A stretch of DNA of 64,000 nucleotides from NCBI GenBank assembly GCA_014155875.1, contig JACEFZ010027774.1:271001-335000 (forward strand), in the 5' to 3' direction. The notes under the pieces were generated by a model, which was not told the origin of the DNA, made no database searches, and saw only the letters and a list, made by a program, of their open reading frames with translations. Shown here piece after piece: positions 11,290 to 21,799 of this stretch (the first letter of the stretch is position 1; each line of letters begins with the position of its first letter). Source of the DNA: Cepaea nemoralis (lineage: Eukaryota > Mollusca > Gastropoda > Stylommatophora > Helicidae). The position numbers were made by a program, and so were the translations under genes.

Positions 11290-11640
11290 ATGATCTAGGA
11301 CTACTATATTTTGTAGTACTGAGTGCATGAGGTATAAATGGTTAGTCTGGCCCTCTTTTAGCAAGCGGCGAGCTCAGGAATCCAGCACACGACCCACCGC
11401 GCTCACGCCATTACCAGCGAACCACGTTACATCAGCGGGCTAGCTCGCTATATTATTCTTCTATGTCTTTAATTCTCTTTTCTGTGTTTCTTTAGGTCTC
11501 CCACTAATCCCTTCTATTGCTGCAACAGCGACGACGACAACACCTACTACTACTACTCTGAACACTACTGAACTCACTTAGTCCTGAGAAGGACCGAACT
11601 CATTCAGCCCTCACAAGGACCAGTTTTCACCTAACATAGT
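11290..11640. other. Unassigned spacer after hAT element
   Basis: Contains a short ACAAC/ACTACT-rich patch (11520-11570). No gene or family recognised. Confidence 0.4.
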
Positions 11641-11649
11641 CGTATTGGG

Positions 11650-11890
11650 CCGGCTCCCAGGCCAAGGTTTTAATGACATTATTCGTAATCCCGTATGTCC
11701 ACATGGGGAAAACAGCAGCTGTGAGATTCCACAGAGGATCGCGCCGCGCTGGTACCTTACGGGGGTATGTGAGACGGTCGTTCAGAAAGCAATGGCAAAC
11801 TACTGAACGTAAAAACGTGCCTAGTACATCAAGAGAAGCTGAAAATGATGGTGTTGATTGCAACGTCCTGTAAGGGATATGCAACATTAA
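11650..11890 (+). mobile_element. SINE, family B, copy 3
   Basis: Shares ATTCGTAATCCCGTATG (head), GGTACCTTACGGGGGTATGT, CAGAAAGCAATGGCAAACTA and the end CCTGTAAGGGATATGCAACA with the other family B copies. It is most like copy 1 in the middle. A and B boxes are decayed; no clear duplication. Confidence 0.75.
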
Positions 11891-12860
11891 AACAAAACAA
11901 ACAAAATGTTGTATTGGTACACCCAAGACTCGTCTTTCAGGAACCAAACCATCCATTACTAACCACATGGTCAACATGGCGACTATACAGGCGTGGTTGG
12001 AAACACGTGGAGGGTTGTTTCTCTCTGGGCACTGTTTTCTTATTGCATTTTCCCCAGATCTGGACTTGTAGTACTCGGTTTCGACGCTCGGTTACTGAGG
12101 TGGGTGCTTGGTGCGACCCTATAAGCTGTGGATATCTTCCCTATGCATTTTGTTTGTGCCCATGTTTGCTGTGCTGTGAAGTATAAATTTCAGAAAATGG
12201 CGGACGGTTATCTGTGCGCACTTCGCCGACTGGCCTTAAGCGATAATACGTGCTCAGGTTGCTGGGGTTTCGCTCGGATGGCCGTCTCCTCTTGAGAATG
12301 TAGACAAACAAAAATAACACTAAGTAATGCAGCATTACAAAACACACAATTACGGAAAATACAGGACGTTGCCGCGAATAGCCTTCATCAGGAAACAAAT
12401 ACAAAGCCTCTTGGCAATGATCTGCATTTTCATGCTTAGGACAGCTCGTTTCCTTCAAGAGTTTACATGGGACAATGATGAGCATTTCGTGTGGTTTTCG
12501 CTGGCACGGGAACGGAGCAATTATATGGCGACCCGTTGCTATGAAGTTGATAATGTCTGGACTACCGACTGTTCTTCACAAATCCACTCTGACGTTTAGT
12601 ATGGCCAAAGTATGTCGGCTTCCGAAAAACGATGCTTTTTGCGCGAAGTTTATACTTATGTTTATTTATCTATTAATTTATGTAATCATTTATTTATTGT
12701 TTTTTCCATTATTTTTTCTTCTTGTTTTTAGACAGGATATTCTAAGAATACTTCTGTAACATCTAAGTTCTAAGGTCCCGACTTTTTACAGAGTAATCTT
12801 ATATCACCATTAAAATGCTAAATATTAATAGTTACGTCTTATTAATATCTTCTGAAGCAA
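11891..12860. other. Unassigned spacer
   Basis: Nearly 1 kb with ORFs up to 114 codons, none with a recognised domain. TTTATT-rich patch at 12655-12720. Confidence 0.35.
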
Positions 12861-13061
12861 AGCTGTTCAAAAGAGTTCCGCTAAGTCTCGAGACAAGGCA
12901 AGAGTTGATGCCCTTAGTAACACATCAAAACAGTGGAAGGAATATAGCCGATCTTGGAGATAGTTCGGCGCAGAGGAGCTTCAAAATCGGCGTTTTGTTG
13001 GATAATCTTGAGCGGAAACTCCTCACAAATCGGAAAAAGGACCCTCTGCCTATGAACAACA

Positions 13062-13199
13062 ACAATTCCTGAATGGTCTGACTGGCAAGTCTGTTCTGGT
13101 CAAGCACAAGTGGGGATTGGAATACAATGGTTGCCTGGTCTCTGTTGATGGATACGCGAATCTCCAGTTGGCCAACACAGAACAGATCATTAAACATGT
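13062..13199 (+). pseudogene. SNRPF: snRNP Sm F (SNRPF-like) fragment
   Basis: A 45-codon frame starting at the TTC at about 13065 reads [17 protein letters not shown], then [20 protein letters not shown] and TEQII. This is the Sm1 motif and the start of the Sm fold of small nuclear ribonucleoprotein F, a ring subunit of spliceosomal snRNPs of about 86 residues. The first residues of the normal protein are replaced by unrelated sequence (the preceding codons read EQQQ), and homology stops before the Sm2 motif, at the point where a 588-bp insertion begins. No start codon, no splice sites at the edges and no second half, so I call it a pseudogene fragment. The alternative, an isolated exon, is not supported by flanking AG/GT signals. 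Confidence 0.75.
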
Positions 13200-13807
13200 A
13201 TTAAAAATTTATTATTTGGTTGTTTCGGGATTTGAAATTTAAATATTGAGCACAACCCACTACTGGCAACGCTGATCGTACTCCGACATGAACCTAAGGC
13301 CTATCCACGTCAATATGGAAGCACTATACTCGAGTTTCGCTACTCGTTTGAGCTCGTCAGCAGTGCATATCCCTGACCGGATCCGGAAACAAGCCCCGGA
13401 TCACGCGTGTGAAGCGGGTGTGTAACCACGCGGCACATACTGGACACGCCAAATTATCACACCAGAATACCACAACGCTACCCATCGTAGGCTATGCTCA
13501 AGATTGCCCAATCGCCGCGACTGACGTCCGTCAATCGATGTGGACCCGAACGATCAGGACTTCTCACTGGCAAGGAACACCAGGCCTCCTAAATCCAGTG
13601 AGCAATAATCAAATTGATTATTTGGTTGTTTCGGGATTTGAAATTTAAATATTGAGCACAACCCACTACTGGCAACGCTGATCGTACTCCGACATGAACC
13701 TAAGGCCGAGTGCTTCCATATTGACGTGGATAGGCCTTAGGTTCATGGCGGAGTACGATCAGCGTTGCTAGTAGTGGGTTGTGCTCAATATTTAAATGTA
13801 TTAAAAA
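13196..13807. mobile_element. 588-bp insertion with internal direct and inverted repeats
   Basis: A perfect 12-bp direct repeat, ATGTATTAAAAA, lies at 13196-13207 and 13796-13807. Between them, a 91-bp segment at 13211-13301 recurs in direct orientation at 13617-13707, and the block at about 13238-13324 recurs inverted at 13710-13797. Key shared pieces are TATTGAGCACAACCCACTAC and GATCGTACTCCGACATGAAC. The structure resembles a foldback or TIR element, but the left terminal repeat starts about 30 bases inside the boundary. The element class is unknown. Confidence 0.65.
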
Positions 13808-13835
13808 CTCAAAACTAATATCGTGAGGGCCGATT

Positions 13836-14243
13836 TAATTGCACCGGGTTTTGCCCAGCTGGCTCAGTTTCTCTTTGCAGAACGGAGGGCCGCTTGCATA
13901 CAGTTGAGTTGAGTTGAGTTGAGTTGAGTTGAGTTGAATTAGTTGAGATACGACCCGACATCACTACACTTAGGACATTCCCACACGCGCTCCGCCATCT
14001 CGTTCAACAGCCAGCGAAGAGTCATACTGCTAATCGGTCTAACTGCCATCTGATTGAAAGTTCTCATGCTCTTCACTCTCAGTTTTGAGATTAGTCCAGA
14101 TCCACTTTCGATCCCCCGCCAAATCATTCTCTCCACATACAGGTTCTCAGTCTATTCCACCGCCTTCTCCATCTGATCCCACATGCTTTCAGACAGCTTC
14201 GCACAAAGCACCTCCTCCGTAGCTCCAGCGCTGATCCCCAAAG
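13836..14243 (-). mobile_element. SINE, family A, copy 3, split by a family L insertion
   Basis: 13836-13883 matches the family A 3' part (GCACCGGGTTTTGCCCAGCT, then CTCAGTTTCTCTTT) and 14198-14243 continues it (TTCGCACAAAGCACCTCCTC, then CGTAGCTCCAGCG). The roughly 315 bases between are family L. The tRNA head is missing. Confidence 0.6.
13900..14197 (-). mobile_element. Repeat family L, copy 1, with GTTGA tail
   Basis: On the minus strand a 66-codon frame (13939-14136) contains RTFNQMAVRPI, then TLRWLLNEMAERVWECPKCS and DVGSYL. Related frames lie at 25.7 kb (HNQTAAVIINVGTLYWLLK) and 44.7 kb (SIVTLCWLLNMS, then CPGCNNAGSQL). All copies share WLL and a terminal CPxCxxxGSxL or a decayed form of it. 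The 3' side ends in a pentanucleotide array (GTTGA on the plus strand, 13903-13938), as for a retroposon tail. I do not recognise the protein; it is probably a transposon-encoded C-terminal domain. Confidence 0.6.
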
Positions 14244-14475
14244 TCTAGAATTCCAGAATTCATCACTTTTATTAGGTGTGCATTCTACAGTTAATAACCT
14301 TTATTAGCTGCGCATATTATACTTAATAACCTGTATCTGCAGCAAATTTCTTGAAAATTGACATTTATTTTGGGGGGGGGGGGGGGATTTCCTTTCCCTA
14401 TCCTATGACTGTCCCCAGTCTACCTACAAGTCAGAAGGTTTGTGTCTCTTAGTCTAGTTTTTATCCCTTGACTTG
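14244..14475. other. Spacer with G-run
   Basis: Short spacer holding a G homopolymer at 14372-14387. Nothing else recognised. Confidence 0.5.
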
Positions 14476-14479
14476 TCTA

Positions 14480-14680
14480 ACATGGTCGAGAGGATAAACT
14501 TTTAAACTTCCGATGCCCTGATGGCCAGCTAGGCTGTTCAACACTCAAGCAAGCGTTAATTTTGACTTAAACTTTGACTTCTTATTCAGAAGACAATTGC
14601 GAACTACTGAAACCATAATGTTGCAAAGATTCAACATGAGGTTGATGGCTACAAAGATAATGCAAAATTGTGTTTTGTCT
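14480..14680 (+). mobile_element. SINE, B-type body with a different head (B2), copy 1
   Basis: The head reads ACATGGTCGAGAGGATAAAC and TTTTAAACTTCCGATGCCCT, resembling the family D head and unlike other family B heads. The body (TTCAGAAGACAATTGCGAAC, then TACTGAA) is that of family B. The 33.13 kb element has the same combination. Confidence 0.5.
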
Positions 14681-14810
14681 GACACGGGGATCCTACCAGT
14701 AGCCGCGCTACCGTCAGCATAACTCTGCTGGTTGGCATTGTAACACTCTAGCACCTCTACCACTTCAAGGTGTCGAGATATCAGTCAGGGGGAGGGGAGG
14801 GGGGGGGGGT

Positions 14811-15290
14811 CTTCTTCTTCTTCTTCTTCTTCTTCTTCTGCGTTCATCCGAAGTATTTTCAGACGTAAATGCGGTATGTTTCGTTATGCACCCTTGGGCC
14901 AAAACCCTTAGGCCAGGAGTGACCAACACGAGATCCGCGGGCCGCATGCGGCCCGCCCGGAGTCATGTTGCGGCCCGCGGAGTATAAAGCGACGATGTGG
15001 TCGAGGCCGTAGCACGCTTGCTTGCTTAATTTAATTAACAAAAAAAAAATTAGGCGAGTGGCCCGGCAGGAAATATTTTCTGAAATTTGACACGCCTGCT
15101 AAAAAGGTTGGCCAACCCTGTTAAGCCAATACATCCGACTTTAGCGTGCGCTTTTTTTTAAAACCAGGTTAGCATTCCTGGGGGATTCTCACTGTCGTGG
15201 TGCCGTCCACATCCCAGCTGGTCAAGTTAGAACGGTTGAAGACTTCACGGTCAGCCCTCAAGGGAAGCATCAGACAGGGGCAGCCATAAT
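14811..15290 (-). mobile_element. Retroposon family C, copy 1, split by a hAT-like MITE
   Basis: In its own (minus) orientation it ends in a GAA tail (CTT run at 14811-14838 on the plus strand) preceded by TCGGATGAACGCA. Body blocks shared with the 20.9, 26.4 and 35.6 kb copies include CACCCTTGGGCCAAAACCCT, ACATCCGACTTTAGCGTGCG and CCCAGCTGGTCAAGTTAGAA. It is interrupted at 14914-15120 and fuses near 15290 to a LINE fragment. Confidence 0.8.
14914..15120. mobile_element. 207-bp hAT-like MITE
   Basis: Ends CAGGAGTGACCAAC and GTTGGCCAACCCTG form 14-bp inverted repeats (12 of 14). The host sequence TTAGGCCA (14908-14915) recurs as TTAAGCCA at 15121-15128, an 8-bp duplication with one change whose last two bases overlap the repeat end. 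An internal palindrome, GCGGGCCGCATGCGGCCCGC, lies at about 14937-14956. No coding capacity. Uninterrupted family C copies show the site before insertion. Confidence 0.82.
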
Positions 15291-15517
15291 TGTTTGGCCA
15301 AATTATGATAAGACAAAATATGGAACATGCTGTGGCAACCGAAAAGATTTGTGCACAGAGAAGTAGAAGAAGACCGCGTGAGAAAATCCTTAACAGTCTT
15401 GTGTCATGGCACGGAAGGCAGTCAACACACATAACTGATCCATGCCGTCGGAGATCGCAATTTGTGGAGAAGCATGATCGCCCATGCCAGCCGGCAAAGC
15501 ACTTTATTAGATTGTGA
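15290..15517 (+). mobile_element. LINE C-terminal fragment (type X1)
   Basis: The plus-strand frame contains IFGQIMIRQNMEHAVATEKI, then a basic RSRRRPREKILNSLVSWHGR segment, the C-terminal tail of X1-type LINE ORFs. No catalytic motifs. The minus-strand copies at 6.3 and 54.4 kb match it. Confidence 0.75.
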
Positions 15518-15593
15518 GAACTAACCACTTTCTCACATACTGATTGGGGAAAAAAACTTACATAATCACTTTTTTTTTTTTATTTGGGCGGGA

Positions 15594-15612
15594 AGGGGGG
15601 GGGGGGGGGGGG
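15594..15612. repeat. G homopolymer
   Basis: Run of 18-19 G residues. Confidence 0.95.
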
Positions 15613-15745
15613 TATTTATATATATTCCAGATTTGAAACGCGTTTTTCACATACATTTTCTGAATCACTGTTGTTTTGCATACGTCATGAAGTCATAAAA
15701 TAACCACTCTTATCGGGTTACACTCTAAAATTAATTACTGTTATT

Positions 15746-15749
<4 letters not shown>

Positions 15750-15844
<95 letters not shown>

Positions 15845-15845
15845 T
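15750..15845. repeat. CT microsatellite
   Basis: CT units with two CTTT interruptions. Confidence 0.97.
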
Positions 15846-16039
15846 TCGCTACACATAACTGTTTTCAATTTACTTTTTAATATGGGACACTTGTTCCAAA
15901 GTTTCATGTATAATCCATTGAGTGATATCGTTACACATATTTAAATCCGAACATTTATAGTTTCTATATTGTTAAAACTAAAGAAAAATATTTCTGTTGT
16001 AATTTCAATTTAACGGTTCAATCTATATATGCTATATAT

Positions 16040-16240
16040 GATTGCCTGCCAAACAAACAAGTGGTCCTGACCAAACAGAAATTCATGACAGAAAATCGGA
16101 AGTAGGGGTGTGTGACAATAATGTTGTGAAAATGGTTAAAATTGTAGCAGATATACTGCATGATAGTATCAAATTAAAGGAGATTGCACAGGGAACACGA
16201 CAGTGGTAATAATTAATTGATAGGTTAGAAATATTATGAC
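16040..16240 (+). repeat. Interspersed repeat family G, copy 1
   Basis: Shares ACCAAACAGAAATTCATGAC, GGAAGTAGGGGTGTGTGACA and the GTAGCAGATAT region with 25.05-25.26 and 42.11-42.21 kb. Non-coding; type of element unknown. Confidence 0.6.
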
Positions 16241-16900
16241 AATATTGAGAGGTTTAGTAATAACAATTTAAATTAAAGGGGTGAAAGTTATGACAAATTT
16301 CACTTACCAAGGTGTTATTTGTATCCACTGCAGATAATCCAGTTAAATTTACTGAATAATGTTAAATACACCACTTGTATATAATAATATCACAAGAACT
16401 GCTCCATAACACCAATAAAACACAATTAAAACATAATATTTTGAAGCACATAATTTTCACACAAAATGGAAAATGTCAGGAACACACCAGGCAGATTGTA
16501 CTGAGAAGAATAATATAAACACTATTTTCTATTTAGTTATAATTATTATTCTTTTAAATTTAATTATTTAAATACTCCTTAAATACTTTGTGATAGGCAA
16601 AACAAATTTAGGGGCATAAATGTGGCCCATTAGTGCATTCATAATTCGACATGTGCCATCATATTATGAACATACTATGACGAACTTCCGCTTTTAGTGT
16701 TGTTTTCAATTACTACTAAATAATCTAACTGAATACTGACTACTGCACGTGGTATTAGTTTTAGAATCTTTAACAAAGTCCTTTAAATCACAATAACTGT
16801 AATATAAAAATGTTTAAAACGGTAATTTTAATAAAATATATGAGGTCCTAACCAGAAGGCGTTGTCATTTTGAAGTTCAAATCACAACAATCATTTCGAA
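16241..16900. other. AT-rich spacer
   Basis: Very AT-rich, no ORF of note, no recognised repeat family. Confidence 0.45.

Positions 16901-16902
<2 letters not shown>

Positions 16903-16994
<92 letters not shown>
16903..16994. repeat. CA microsatellite
   Basis: About 46 uninterrupted CA units. Confidence 0.98.
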
Positions 16995-17560
16995 CACAAA
17001 AAACGTGGATGCTAACACTTGTTTCACACTGCGAAACATTTCTGTCTCAATTTTAATTTACCAAAGCACTAAAAATTGCGGAATAATTAGAGAAGTGGAA
17101 CAAATAACGCACCGTCTATATCGAACCAACCTAGTGGTTTACGGGTACCAAATTCGTTCCATGGAACCAATACAGTGGTTCACGGCAGGCAATCAGTTAA
17201 CTGTTGTCATTAAGCGCATTTTAATCGGTTAATTAGATGAGCAATGGTCGAGACCGACATCCAGCTCGCCCTCAGGAAGATGAGACGGGTATTTTACTCA
17301 AGGGATGAATGTGACTGTGGAACTTTGACCAGATTGCAGGAACATCAAGTCAAACGGGATCACAGTCTAGACTAGAGCGCCATGCGGGAAACCAAAGAAG
17401 AATAGCCAACCAACACAGAACTGGTATCGTTAGTCGCTACAAGCTGAGGGAGATATTGAGGAGGGGATCTGAGCACTTAAGGGCTAAAAGTTCAGTGTGA
17501 ATTTAGGATGATCTATTGACTAACTGGCCTATTAAAAATCATTCTCTATAGCTCTGCCAA
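16995..17560. other. Unassigned, possibly LINE-related
   Basis: A plus-strand frame near 17440-17500 reads LREILRRGSEHLRAKSSV, which might belong to the upstream part of the following LINE. Otherwise unrecognised. Confidence 0.35.
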
Positions 17561-17564
17561 AGAA

Positions 17565-18960
17565 ATCAGGCACTTTACAATACGGAGAGCATCACACAAT
17601 AAGTCTTATGAGTCACATGACAAAGCTGTTACTGAAAATAATTATGAAAAGAATAAGAAACAAGATTAAACCAGAATTTAGTGATGTGGATTTGTGGAGG
17701 GAAAAGTAAAAACAGATCTATACTTATGCTTCATTGACTACACGAAAGAATTTGACAATATGAAACATGATGAAATAATAAAATTACTCAAGCAACTGAA
17801 CATTGACGGCAAATAAATGCAAACAATAAAGAACATATATAGGCTGCAAACAGTAGCCATAAAATTCAATATATTACTAGGAACATTTCAGCGTGTAAAG
17901 AAGGGCATCAGATGAGGTCGTGTAATGTCTCCTGATTTGTTCTAATTGTACAGTGAACATATAATGAGATCTGCAAAATATATTTCAATGATCCTGTTTG
18001 GTGGACATAATATAAATAACTTACATTATGCTGATGACACCGTTTTGATAGCAACAAGTCAGAAGGATATAAGGAAATGATAAATATAGTGGTTGCAGAA
18101 AGTGGACAAAGTGTGCCTTAGTTTAAATAATAGAAAGACAGAAGTCAGGGTGATATCAAAGAAACAATGTTGTTTGTCCATCAAGAATGATGATGACTAT
18201 TCATTTCATCGAGAGGGGTTGAAAGTATAGAGCCGTGAGTTCTAAAATGGCTGATAAGGCCTATTTTGGCAATGTGGGCAAAGATTGCTTGACGTTCCAG
18301 GAGGGGGATCTCCTGCAGTTGTTTTTATGTCCAGCCTTTTCTTCACAGCTCTTGCAGTCCTGGTTGCTTCACAAGTGACTGCACCCTTGCGTAATGATGT
18401 ACACCACTAATTTCGGTCTTTAGCAACAGTCTCCCAGGGGTCAAGATGAATTCCAAAAGCTTTCAGTGAGATTTTCAGTGTCTTTAAAGCGTGACCTCTG
18501 GCCACCCTGAGAGCGTTTACCACAACGCAGCTCAACGTAAACAATTCGTTTAGGGAGCCTGTGATCTGGCATGCGAGTCAAGTGACCGGCCCAGCGAATC
18601 TGATTCTTTATTAATAGAGTGTGGATACTGGGCATGGACGTATCAATGAAAAAGATTGTATGTGCAAGTAAAGTAAATGACGTTATATTTGGGCATGTCC
18701 AAACATTCAGATATCTAGGCACATGGATAACATCAGATGGAAGATGCGTCACTGAGATTTAAACAGAAAAAGAAAACAGCATAGGACATGCAAATACTGC
18801 ATTCTATCAAATAAAAAAAAAACCTTTTGTGTAATAAGTCATTGTCCTTGAAAGTTAGAAAGAGAGTTCTTGCATGTTACACAGAACCAATGTTAACATA
18901 CAGCTACGAATCCTGGACAATCAGTAAACAGTCGAAACAATTTCTTAGAGATGTGTCTTG
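17565..18960 (+). pseudogene. LINE reverse transcriptase remnant (type X1)
   Basis: Recognisable RT blocks occur in order on the plus strand: HTISLMSHMTKLLLKIIMKR (finger region, about 17590), LCFIDYTKEFDNMKHDE (motif A, about 17730), a decayed motif B with VKKGI and VMSPDLF (about 17900-17940), HYADDTVLIATSQKD (motif C, about 18025), RYLGTWITSDGR (about 18710) and RVLACYTEPMLTYSYESWTI (about 18865). The enzyme copies LINE RNA into DNA at a nicked target. The frame is broken by many stops and by an antisense LINE piece at about 18190-18640. The endonuclease domain is absent. A tetranucleotide array follows directly. Confidence 0.85.
18190..18640 (-). mobile_element. LINE 3' fragment (type X4) nested in an X1 LINE
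   Basis: The minus strand reads NQIRWAGHLTRMPDHRLPKR, then YVELRCGKRSQGGQ, and near its end AKIGLISHFRT, a decayed C2H2 finger typical of this LINE's C-terminus. The same layout closes the LINE at 46.2-50.1 kb. It separates motif C of the surrounding RT from its YLG segment. Confidence 0.75.
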
Positions 18961-18974
18961 ACTGTATTATTATC

Positions 18975-19690
18975 AGTTAACTAACTAACTAACTGACTGA
19001 CTGACTGACTGACTGACTAACTGACTAACTGACTGACTGACTAACTGACTGACTGACTAACTGACTGACTGACTGACTGACTGACTGACTGACTGACTGA
19101 CTGACTAACTGACTAACTGACTAACTGACTGACTAACTGACTAACTACCTACCTACCTACCTACCTAACTAACTAACTGACTGACTGACTGACTAACTAA
19201 CTGACTGACTGACTGACTGACTGACTGACTGACTACCTACCTACCTACCTAACTAACTAACTAAGTAACTAACTAAATAACTAACTAATTAACTAACTAA
19301 CTAACTAGAACTAACCAACTAACTAACTAACTAACTGACTGACTGACTGATTGACTGACTGATTGACTGACTGACTGACTGACTGACTGACTGACTGACT
19401 GACTAACTGACTAACTACCTACCTACCTACCTAACTAACTAACTAATTAACTAACTAAATAACTAACTAACTAATTAACTAACTAACTAACTAGAACTAA
19501 CCAACTAACTAACTAACTAACTAACTAATTAACTAACTAACTAGCTAGCTAGCTGCTAGCTAACTAACTAACTAACTAACTAACTAACGAATTAGCTAGC
19601 TAATTAACTAACCAACACAGTAACTAAGTGGCTAACTAAGTAAAGAACTAACCAACTAACTAACCAGACAAGAATCCAACCAACCAAGCA
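18975..19690. repeat. CTAA/CTGA/CTAC tetranucleotide array
   Basis: About 700 bases of ACTA/ACTG/ACTAC units, with runs of CTGA, CTAA and CTAC alternating in blocks. An ACTACCTACCTACC plus AACTAACTAACTA block occurs twice (about 19141 and 19232) and again at 19412, so larger segments were duplicated. Confidence 0.95.
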
Positions 19691-19699
19691 ACCAAGTAA

Positions 19700-19925
19700 C
19701 TAATCTAACACAATCAAAGGCTCGCACAGTCAAAGCCTTACACAATCAAAGGTTCACACAATCAAAGTCTGACACAACCAAAGGCTCGCACAGTCAAAGC
19801 CTGACACAACCAAAGACTTACACAATCAAAGCCTTATACAATCAAAGGCTCACACAATCAAATCCTGGCACAACCAAAGGTTCACACAGTCAAACCCTGG
19901 CACATACAAAGGTTCACTCAATCTT
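19700..19925. repeat. 16-bp minisatellite
   Basis: About 14 imperfect units of CACAATCAAAGGCTCA and variants. Confidence 0.85.
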
Positions 19926-20640
19926 CACTCCACTCCAATGCCTGTTGCCTCACACGATACTGTGACTCATTACCCACTATCTTATCTCTCCGCGGCAAAC
20001 GTTAACAACTCACAGAACTTCAGTCACTCTAATACATGAACATAGTTAGTCCATCCGCAATCCTGAATAAATATAGATCAGTTGGGTGAGTCTAAATTGG
20101 CTTTCAGAGGGGATAAAGGGTTAACAATCTGAATTTAAAACAATTAACAAATCCATTTTTATATCACCCTCTCCATCCCCTTTATCCATGATTTTTATCC
20201 CCGATCCCCAGTTTCCTAGACGCTCGTTTCTCGCTAAAGTCTCACCCTTTTTTTCTTGTTATACATTTTAAATCGCTCTGCAAGAGCCATACCCTTGATC
20301 CCATCTTGTCTCCCTGCCCAACCCACATTTGGTATTCCGGCTAAAAGGTTCAAGGCTTCTGCAATTTAAAAGCTTCATTGTCAGTCTGTACTTGTCTTTA
20401 TTCTAAAGAACAATTTGCATAACCATTATTGGAATTTACTGCGGACTTATCTAAAGCCCGGCTTTCTTTTCTTGTGCGCACACTCAATTTATTTACCCCA
20501 TGCACGAAATACGAGTATGTTTTGTTGTTCTGTTTTGAGTGTATTAATGCGCGCATTAGATTGAACCCTCTTGCGTTAACTTTGTACTGCAGGAGAGGAA
20601 AAACATTAAATTTGAGATCACTGGATCGAAATCTGCGAAA
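19926..20640. other. Unassigned spacer
   Basis: No recognised feature except the start of a 109-codon plus-strand ORF (20429-20758) with no known motif, which overlaps repeat K at its end. Confidence 0.35.
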
Positions 20641-20699
20641 TCTGGTCGAGGTTGTAGTATATGTCGGCAGGCCAAGATGGTGGGGCCAGAACAAAGGAT

Positions 20700-20775
20700 G
20701 GTGTTTTAAATTTGGTCCATCTGTTTACGATTACAGATGGAATTTATTACTGAGCTAGTATTTTCTGCTGTTGTT
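20700..20775 (+). repeat. Interspersed repeat K, copy 1
   Basis: GGTCCATCTGTTTACGATTA and TTATTACTGAGCTAGTATT also occur, inverted, at 26.10-26.15 kb. Confidence 0.5.
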
Positions 20776-20860
20776 GTTTTCGGTTAGTCCATCCTTGTGC
20801 TTAAAATATGTGAAAACTGCTCCGGGAAAAATAGCAGAAAAGATGAATGTACTGTATTCA

Positions 20861-21360
20861 GTCGTCTTCTTCTTCTTCGTTCATCCGGAGTTTTTTTTTC
20901 GGACGTGATTGCGTTGTGCCTGTTTACAGCAGAGCTGCGTTCTTGCGCCGTTAGGCCGACACATCCGACTTCTGCGGGCATTTGTTGACCGGGTTAACCT
21001 TCCCGGGGGGGGGGGGGGGGGGGTTTCTTAGGACGTTAGACTCTCACTGTTGTGGTGTTATCTCCCATCCCAGCTGACCCATATAGAACAGCCAAAGGCA
21101 TCCTGGTCGGCCCTCAAGGGAAGGCAGGGGCAGACCATGGGCATTCCCCGCCATCCAAGGAGGCTTCCATAATTGCAGAGCCAACACACAGCGCTCTGGT
21201 ACTGGGCTCACCCAAGGAATCGTCACGTCCTGCACATGGCTGCTTAGCCTCACTTCCGTATATTGGGCCTTCCGTTCACCATAGGCTGTTCTTCCAGAAG
21301 CCAGAAGAATGCTGTTTGCAGATGACATCCACACAGTGAGCTTTCGATTCGGACTTTCCA
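20861..21360 (-). mobile_element. Retroposon family C, copy 2
   Basis: Longest copy of family C here. On the plus strand it starts with a CTTCTTCTTC run and CGTTCATCCGGAG, continues through GCCGACACATCCGACTTCTG, a G homopolymer (21005-21023), CCATCCCAGCTGACCCATAT, and CTTCCATAATTGCAGAGCCA. Read in its own minus orientation it ends in a GAA tail. A 105-codon antisense frame covers most of the body, but copy 3 does not preserve it. Confidence 0.8.
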
Positions 21361-21780
21361 CGTAATGGATTTGCTATCCAAGCAATATTCCATTTCATGC
21401 CTCTGGGAGGCTTGTGTAACCGACATGTCTGTGGTATGAAGTGTGGCAGTCTAAATACTTCTTCATGTACATTTAAATGTCAACCTGAATACAGTTAAAG
21501 TAAGCTACAGTCGACTTGAGCTTGTTGATATCTCCATAGAGCTTGTCCTTGAATGAAGCAGGTGTGGGCCAAAATATCTTTCTCTGTTCTGCATATATTG
21601 GGCACTCTTGCAGCAAATGTTTAGCTGTCATTTTACCAGTTCCACAATGTATTCAGTCCAAGAACATTTCTTTTACAATTGAACGGCTCAAAAACCAATT
21701 TCTTCAGATCCAGCGAGAAAACAGTAAGGACACGCGTATGTACTTGCCTTACAAGAACATCAGACGGGATATGCCTGTGC
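21361..21780. other. Unassigned, possibly LINE 5' part
   Basis: Sequence between family C and the recognisable LINE endonuclease. Contains part of a 121-codon ORF with no clear motif; it may be the decayed upstream region of the LINE. Confidence 0.35.
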
Positions 21781-21799
21781 TGGTGATTTCTAGGAAAGA

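Noticed and set aside
11891..12860. ORFs of 85-114 codons as exons of a host gene
   Set aside because: Overlapping on both strands, no splice-bounded conserved domain visible.
20429..20758. 109-codon ORF as a host gene
   Set aside because: No recognisable domain, overlaps an interspersed repeat at its end and has an equally long antisense ORF.
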